Below are positions 58,091-64,000 of a DNA stretch of 64,000 nt, piece after piece. This DNA is from Mytilus edulis (Eukaryota > Mollusca > Bivalvia > Mytilida > Mytilidae). The notes under the pieces are model-generated. The model did no database searches. It worked only from the letters and a program-made list of their open reading frames with translations, and was not told the DNA's origin. The number at the start of each line of letters is the position of its first letter. Positions within the stretch are counted from its first letter, which is position 1. Position numbers and translations under genes: made by a program. The stretch lies in the NCBI RefSeq assembly GCF_963676685.1, contig NC_092344.1, positions 55,946,830-56,010,829 of the forward strand. The letters are read 5' to 3'.

Positions 58091-59213
58091 TCAATCTAAC
58101 TGGGTGTCTATAATATTCATGATCATATCAGCTATTCTTCTTTCATAAACAAAGTTATCCATCAGATCTGAAATTTCAAAAATGTAATGAATGTTGTTTA
58201 CAATATCAGATATCATCTGTTTGCTAAAATGGGTTAAAATGTCTACACTCAAAACAGAAAGGTGATCATGTTCTTTGGCTAATTCAGCGACCATTTTCTC
58301 TAAATCTATTTGAATTGCATTTCTTTGATCACTAGAGACTTGCCTATAAGGTTTAATACCATCAATTTCGCAAAGCATGTTATCTTCTTTGTCTGTTATA
58401 AAATCTTTGTTTAACATTAAACAATCACAACATGAACACTCCTTTATACAGTTATCACAACATGGATGTGAGGTGTTAGATTGAGGTATATCTGGAGAAA
58501 AATGTTGAACCAGAATATTTCTCCTACATGCACTTGTTTTACAGTAGTTGATCATTTGTTCATCTGCACTATTTTTTGCTGTATCAACAGGATGATAATA
58601 ACATACAGATGTTGATGTAATACCATCTCTTCCTGCTCTCCCACTTTCTTGCATAAATCCTTGTATGCTACGGGATGCACCCCAATGAATAACAAATCGA
58701 ACATCTGGGATATCTACTCCCATCCCAAAAGCTGTTGTTGCAATAACAACACGTGTAATACTGTTTTTTCTCATATTTTCAATAATATTTTTTTTATTTT
58801 TGTCTGGTGTGGAATGGTGGAACATGGCAAATAGACAATTTTTTGCACATGGGGTGCCTATGTATGCTGCTTCACTTAGTTCAGATAAAAAATATAAATA
58901 TATTTGTGAACATGATTTTATGTTTCTACAATATATAATTGTTTTTGGTGATTGCTCACAATTGTCCCGAAGACTGGAAACTACCCAATGAAAACTGTCA
59001 TGTAATCTAAATGATACCTTTTGGGCAAAATAGTTTATATTACTCCTATCACAACTTCCCATTACCAGTTTATATTCATTCATCCCAAGTATATGAGCTA
59101 TTGTCTTTCTTGATGAATATGTCGATGTAGCGGTCAATGCTAATATAACAGCTTTTGGTACTAAACTCCTCAACTCTCCAATTCTATAATAGTCTGTGCG
59201 AAACTTGTTACCC
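58091..59213 (-). CDS. RecQ-family DNA helicase, 3' terminal exon (C-terminal half)
   Basis: An ATP-dependent 3'-5' DNA helicase of the superfamily 2 RecQ type. The exon starts at a splice acceptor (TTTAG before 59213) and encodes about 373 residues: GNKFRTDYYRIGELRSLVP, motif III ALTATS, TIIYCRNIKSC (motif IV), VVIATTAFGMGVDIPDVRFV and IHWG (motif V), and QESGRAGRDG (motif VI with the arginine finger). A RecQ-type zinc-binding region follows with Cys in INYCKTSACRR, CCDNCIKECSCCDC. After that is about 100 residues of helix-rich tail with no recognisable HRDC domain, so the protein is short at its C-terminus. The exons for motifs 0, I (Walker A) and II (DEAH) should lie to the right on the minus strand but were not found before the window end. 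It is convergent with the DUF6589 gene. Confidence 0.88.
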
Positions 59214-60860
59214 CTAAAGAGAATAAATAATTGGTATAATTTAGTCTCTTAAATAAAAGGCAACAATAAGTCATTAATGAAAAAATCAGAGAACAAAATC
59301 AATGAACCACTCTTTGTTATTCTTATTGCAACAGATTTGTAAAATCTTAAAACAAAGCCAAATTAAATTCTTTTGCCTAAAATACAGGTTGTAGTTATAT
59401 CTTTCTGATGACAAAATTTTATTTATTGAAGTTGAATTTTATAAAAATTCATCCTTTTAAAAGTATAAACTTGTGATGTAATCTAAGTTTTAAAATATTC
59501 ATTGATTGAATGACCAACATAAAATATCATAATCAAATTCTTTTAATGCAATGATAATTCCAAAGGAATATAAACCCTGGTTTCTCAATCTACTTCAGAA
59601 AACTGAATATGTTCTTAGAATGTTACAGATCCCTTTTCCAGCATACATCATTTGTATATGTTTTTATGATTTTTATGTCAACCAGTTGCCCTTATATGTA
59701 AATGTTACATGCTTGGTGGAAAGGAATAAAATAAATAACAATCAAATACTTGCGATGATTAAACTATATAACTGTACAACATTTCTGTAAGTCAGCATAT
59801 GGTGCAAAGATGTCTTAAAATAAATGTTACAATAAGTTAACGAAAATTAGCAGTTGTTTTATAATTTGTGTCCAATGAACAGATGGAGATCTATTGATGT
59901 ATTGGTAAATAGTGCATTTAAATTGTGTGATATTGTGATTCAATATAAAAGCATGCAACTATCAGAAATGGATACTTTACCTTGTTCAACATCCTATAAT
60001 GTACTAGAAAATACAAACCATAATTAGTTGGAATGGACTACCAGCGTCCCTAGTTACCTGCACCACCTTAGTGTCATTCAAACCAGGAGTGCAGGGTGTC
60101 CAGATATGTAAGATGGCTAAGTGGTTTTTAGCCAGATTTAAATTAAGCACAACTGCACTGTATAAATATGCACGTTCTACACAATGTTTTCCTTACATTG
60201 AATATTCAATGTACAATAATAATCTCCTGGGAGGACTGTACTTAACCAGAAGAAGAAGAATACTGTAATTTTTGCTGTCAATGTTTTATCATGATCCTTA
60301 GTTGATTAATTTAGCAACTCAAATGATCATACAAATAGCATGTGATTTTAATTTATAACACAAGCTAATCATATAATGCATGAGTAGCTGGTTAGAATCT
60401 TCTTAAACATGCATATACATAACCCAATCCCTGTTTATAAACCTGCAAAAAAGTAAGAATGTGCAAATATGATCAGTGTTCTTTATTAAATTAAGGACTG
60501 CTTTCTGGGTATGAAGGTACGAAATTTAACTGTATGAGGATACAGACAGAATAAATAAATACTTAAACAATGTAGTGGACACTGATGAGTGTGGACAGTA
60601 TTATGCATTATGTGAGTATTGCATAAAACTGTGAGTCAACTCACTAAGGATACCCCATCCTATAATGGAAAATACATAATTATAACAGGATGCTGTTACA
60701 AAGTCTCCCAAAACAAAGCCCCTGTAATTATAAACCCTGTGGTACTACTATAATTTTTCCCATTATAACTGTCCGATCTCACGCATATAAAGGATTTGAT
60801 GACAATGAAAATTTGAAATGATTGTATTTTGTGATGAGTTTTGTGGGGATCTAGACTTCA
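59214..60860. other. Intron or intergenic DNA upstream of the RecQ exon
   Basis: AT-rich. No RecQ motif I or II exon was recognised on the minus strand. It contains a short LINE-like coding remnant at 60008-60268 (+). Confidence 0.45.
60008..60268 (+). pseudogene. Remnant of the C-terminal end of a LINE-type reverse transcriptase
   Basis: A short open frame begins with TIISWNGLPASLVTCTTLVS and continues FKPGVQ. The pattern I-x-WN-LP-x-V-x-S-x-FK is typical of the extreme C-terminus of non-LTR reverse transcriptases. There is an in-frame stop just upstream at 60005 and no catalytic motif, so it is only a 5'-truncated tail, as LINE insertions often are. The remaining about 50 residues are not recognised. 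Confidence 0.45.
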
Positions 60861-60863
60861 AAA

Positions 60864-60908
60864 AAGTGTGTGTGTGGGGGGGGGGGGGGGGGGAAAGGGG
60901 GGGGGGAT
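60864..60908. repeat. G-rich homopolymer tract
   Basis: A (TG)n run leads into G18, AAA and G10. It could form a quadruplex and is likely to be length-variable or error-prone in assembly. Confidence 0.9.
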
Positions 60909-61345
60909 GGTGTGACCCCAGAGACTCCTTATATTTCATTTGATTTGTTTTATTGTCCTATACAAGAATATATATATGGTTTAGGGGTGGGTATCTTTAC
61001 CATTTAAAAGTTCTCAAACAGAATGGGGTAATGGTGACCCCACGGGGACTCCCCCTTTATTTCATTTGATTTGTTTTATTGATCCATACAAGAATATATA
61101 TGGTTAAGGGGTGGTGATCTCGAACGTTTACAAGTTATCAAACAGGAGGGGGTGGTGGTAACCCCGAGGGACTCCCCCTATATTTCACTTGATTTGTTTT
61201 ATTGTCCCAAACAAGAATATATATGATTTAAGGGTGGGGATCTGGACCGTTTACAAGATATTAGAACATTCTCAAATTGAAGGGGATGGGGTTGACCCCT
61301 AGTGACTCACCTTATATTGTATTTGCTTTGTTTTATTGTCCTGTG
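60905..61345. repeat. Tandem repeat, unit about 126 bp, four copies
   Basis: GATTTGTTTTATTG recurs at about 60942, 61068, 61191 and 61319 (steps 126, 123, 128). Units share CAAGAATATATATGG, GGGGTGG, GTGACCCC and GGGACTCCCCCT. No ORF was found. Confidence 0.9.
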
Positions 61346-61960
61346 ATCATTACTGCACACCGCGTGTCTTCATCACTTCCTGTTTTTAAGTTATAGTCAT
61401 TTGAAAAATTAAAAAAAAATAAAATCCCATAGGGTTCTATAGTAAACCCCTCTGTTCTTTTGGCCACTAAAAATACCTCTAAATATACCCCAATGCACAA
61501 ACTAAAGATTGATGGCTCCCCTAGACATATAAGTCTAACATTTTATGAAACCCTAAGTAAATCTGACAAGCGGTTTTGGAGAAGCGCTGTGAATTTGGAT
61601 TGTGATTAAATATTTAACACAGCATAGTTTCTGACACAGAATGAATGTGTTATTACTATTAATGACTTTTAATAGAAGAAATACATAAACATTTAGATAT
61701 TGCTATATTCACAATGAAAGAATATTTTAAATAGATACTGATTAGAAATATCTCTGTGTTCATGTGTGAAAAAAATAATAACTACATCTATATATAAGTA
61801 AGTTAAGCATCTCCTTTTAAATATTTCAGACCAATTATATCTTCCTTTATGCACATTCTCTGGTCATGTACTGGAATTGAGTACAATTAAGTTTTATTAA
61901 TATTGCTAAAGTCATTAAGAGGAGTTACAAGACCTAATGCCACATATTGTCATCTTTAAA
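61345..61960. repeat. Fragment of family D 5' module within AT-rich DNA
   Basis: About 61590-61650 (AATTTGGATTGTGATTAAAT, CACAGCATAGTTTCTGACAC, AGAATGAATGTGTT) matches 46804-46870. The rest is not recognised. Confidence 0.6.
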
Positions 61961-63260
61961 CAAAGTAATTTCAATTATCTCCCTTGAAAAAAAATACCAA
62001 GAAATATCCTTCATCATGGACATCTTCAGGACATCTACAACATTACAACTGTTAATAATTGTTAGGAGTAGAAAATCTATTTCTTGCATGAATTTTCTAT
62101 GTCCAAGGACCATAACTCTGCAAAAAAAATCTCAGACCAGAAAAAATTCTAACTTGATCTATAACTTGTCATTGTTAAAGAATGTGGCAAATATGAAGTC
62201 AATATCTTCAAGCATGATGAAATTTTTTTTGGAAAACAGATTATGCGATTTTTCCAAGTCCAAGGACCATAACTCTGCAAAAAAAAATCATCAGACCAGA
62301 TCAAAATTCTCACTTGATCTATAACTTGTCATGTTTAAAGAATGTGGCAAATATGAAGTCAATATCTTCAAGCATGATGAAAAACATTTTTTGTTAAACA
62401 GATTATGTGAATTTTCCAAGGGCCTTAACTCTGAAAAAAATTATGCGACCAGAACAAAATTAGAACTTGATCTGTAACTTGTCATGGTTATACTATATAC
62501 CAACTATCAAACCAATATCTTCAAGCATGTTAAAACAAGAATGTGTCCATAGTACATAGATGCCCCACTAGCACTATCATGTTCTATGTTCAGTGGACCA
62601 CAAAATTGGGGTCGAAACTCTAATTTGGCATTTAAATTAAAAAGATCATATCATTAGGAACATGTGTATTAAGTTTCAAGTTGTTTGGCAACTTCATCAA
62701 AAACTACCTTCACCAAAAACTTTAATCTGACACAGGACAGACAGACAAACGCACAGACCAGAAAACATAATGCCCCTCTACTATCGTAGGTGGGGCATAA
62801 AAAGTTTGGAAAGCTGATTTGCCGGACTGACAGACAGACGGACGGACTGACGGACAGAGTGCAAACATAAAGCCCCCTTCAACTTCATTGGTAGGGGACT
62901 AATAACAGCTTGAAAGAGGTTCAGTAAAACCTGTAACATGTAATGCAGGTGTGGACACTATCAGAGTTGGAAAGAAATGTGATAATGGATTATTTTAAAA
63001 GGTGACGCCACATAAATTTAAATTATACAAAAAAAAACAGTTGAAAATTTATTTCTTACATGAATTTTAAGTCCAAGGACAATAACTCTGCAAAAAATCA
63101 TCAGACCGAACCAAATTATAACTTGATCTGTAAGTTGTCATGGTTATACTATATACTAAATATCAAACTAATATCTTCAAGCATGACAAAAAAAGTTTGG
63201 AAAGCTGATTTGCCACACAGACAGATTGACAGACGGATAGAGTGCAAACCTAAAATTCCT
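61960..63260 (+). repeat. Modular repeat family E, plus-strand copies
   Basis: CAAGGACCATAACTCTGCAA, AACTTGATCTATAACTTGTC, GTGGCAAATATGAAGTCAAT and ATCTTCAAGCATGATGA recur with a step of about 153-160 (62151, 62311, 62464). After a unit with CAGACAGACGGACGGACTGA and the end GGTAGGGGACT near 62895, a second partial copy lies at 63050-63260. It is the inverse of 43385-44235. Confidence 0.8.
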
Positions 63261-64000
63261 TTCAACTTTATTATTATTTTATTTGTTTTTGCATACAACA
63301 GTTTTTCTTCATCTTTTAGCTGTACATTTACTTTCTGATAACTTTTTTTTACTTGCCTTTTTAAAATAAGTATGGAGAATATCTTGATATATATTTTATA
63401 GTATAGATATACTTACATTTGTCAAATCCAAAATAGATGCTTGTATCATCATCATTGTTTGGAGACTTCAATACATATACATGTATTTTGTCTTTGTCTT
63501 GTCTTTTTCTGAACTATGACATGGTCCTTCTTTCTTAATTGCAGGTGAGTGAGTGGAAAGCATTGGTGATAGTGAATTGATTAAGTGATGATTTTTTTAT
63601 AGCATTTAAATTATCTTAGAGCTTTCCATTAAAACAGACTTGATACCAGGAAAAACACTTTCAAAAAGGGTAACAATATGATAGACTTGGATTTCTTTTC
63701 CATTTTAAATGTAAGTTGAACACGTATCAATGTATGAAACTTTGATGTGTCTTCCCTGTGTTACAAGTATGATTTAATGGAACAGTCCTGAAATATTGTG
63801 AAAGTTTCCCTATTTCATTAAAAAAAGTGTGACAATTGTTGGGATTGTAGCTGATAGAACAAGCACATTTTAATTGATTAATTTAATATCTTATATATTA
63901 AATAACCAAATTAATATCCCATCAAATGTATCATAATTTTCAAATGAAAAGTGAGAAAAACTTAAGTCTTCATCCTGTTTACTGGCCTAAAATAAAGGCA
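63261..64000. other. Right edge of the window, nothing recognised
   Basis: AT-rich. No exon, including the missing RecQ helicase motifs, was identified with confidence. Confidence 0.4.

Overview
This is a window of animal nuclear DNA, most likely from a marine bivalve and probably a mussel of the Mytilus type. The evidence is AT-rich sequence, intron-split genes with GT/AG borders, LRR-TIR Toll-like receptors, a DIRS retrotransposon, and several dispersed repeats that I associate with mussel genomes. The species call is an inference and was not tested by any search.

Layout. Positions 1-6326 (+) hold the last seven visible exons of a receptor tyrosine kinase of the MET/TAM type, with a GRB2-type YVNT tail; the extracellular part lies upstream of the window. 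Positions 6.3-15.9 kb are gene-poor and full of dispersed repeats, plus a degenerate mobile-element gag-like relic near 14.7-15.3 kb. Two Toll-like receptor paralogues lie head to head: an intact 974-residue gene on the minus strand (15973-18897) and a plus-strand copy (24009-26911) split by a frameshift just upstream of its membrane-proximal LRRs. Positions 27-33 kb are a graveyard of terminal-inverted-repeat elements, one nested in another.

Positions 33188-38757 are a nearly complete DIRS-type tyrosine-recombinase retrotransposon on the minus strand. It has inverted terminal repeats, an internal complementary region, gag-like, RT-RNase H and recombinase frames, and one frameshift late in the RT-RNase H frame. 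It ends only about 39 bp before the first recognisable exon of a six-exon plus-strand gene (38797-52838) for a DUF6589-type protein with an N-terminal Cys-pair motif. The introns of that gene carry MITEs and modular repeats. A convergent minus-strand exon (58091-59213) encodes the C-terminal half of a RecQ-family helicase. The rest, to 64 kb, is repeats and unannotated AT-rich sequence.

How the parts relate. The kinase and the receptors are ordinary signalling and innate-immunity genes. The most unusual parts are the DIRS element abutting the DUF6589 gene, with an open frame running across the junction; the DUF6589/RecQ neighbour pair; the inverted receptor pair with one broken copy; and a set of non-autonomous DNA elements with recoverable target-site duplications.
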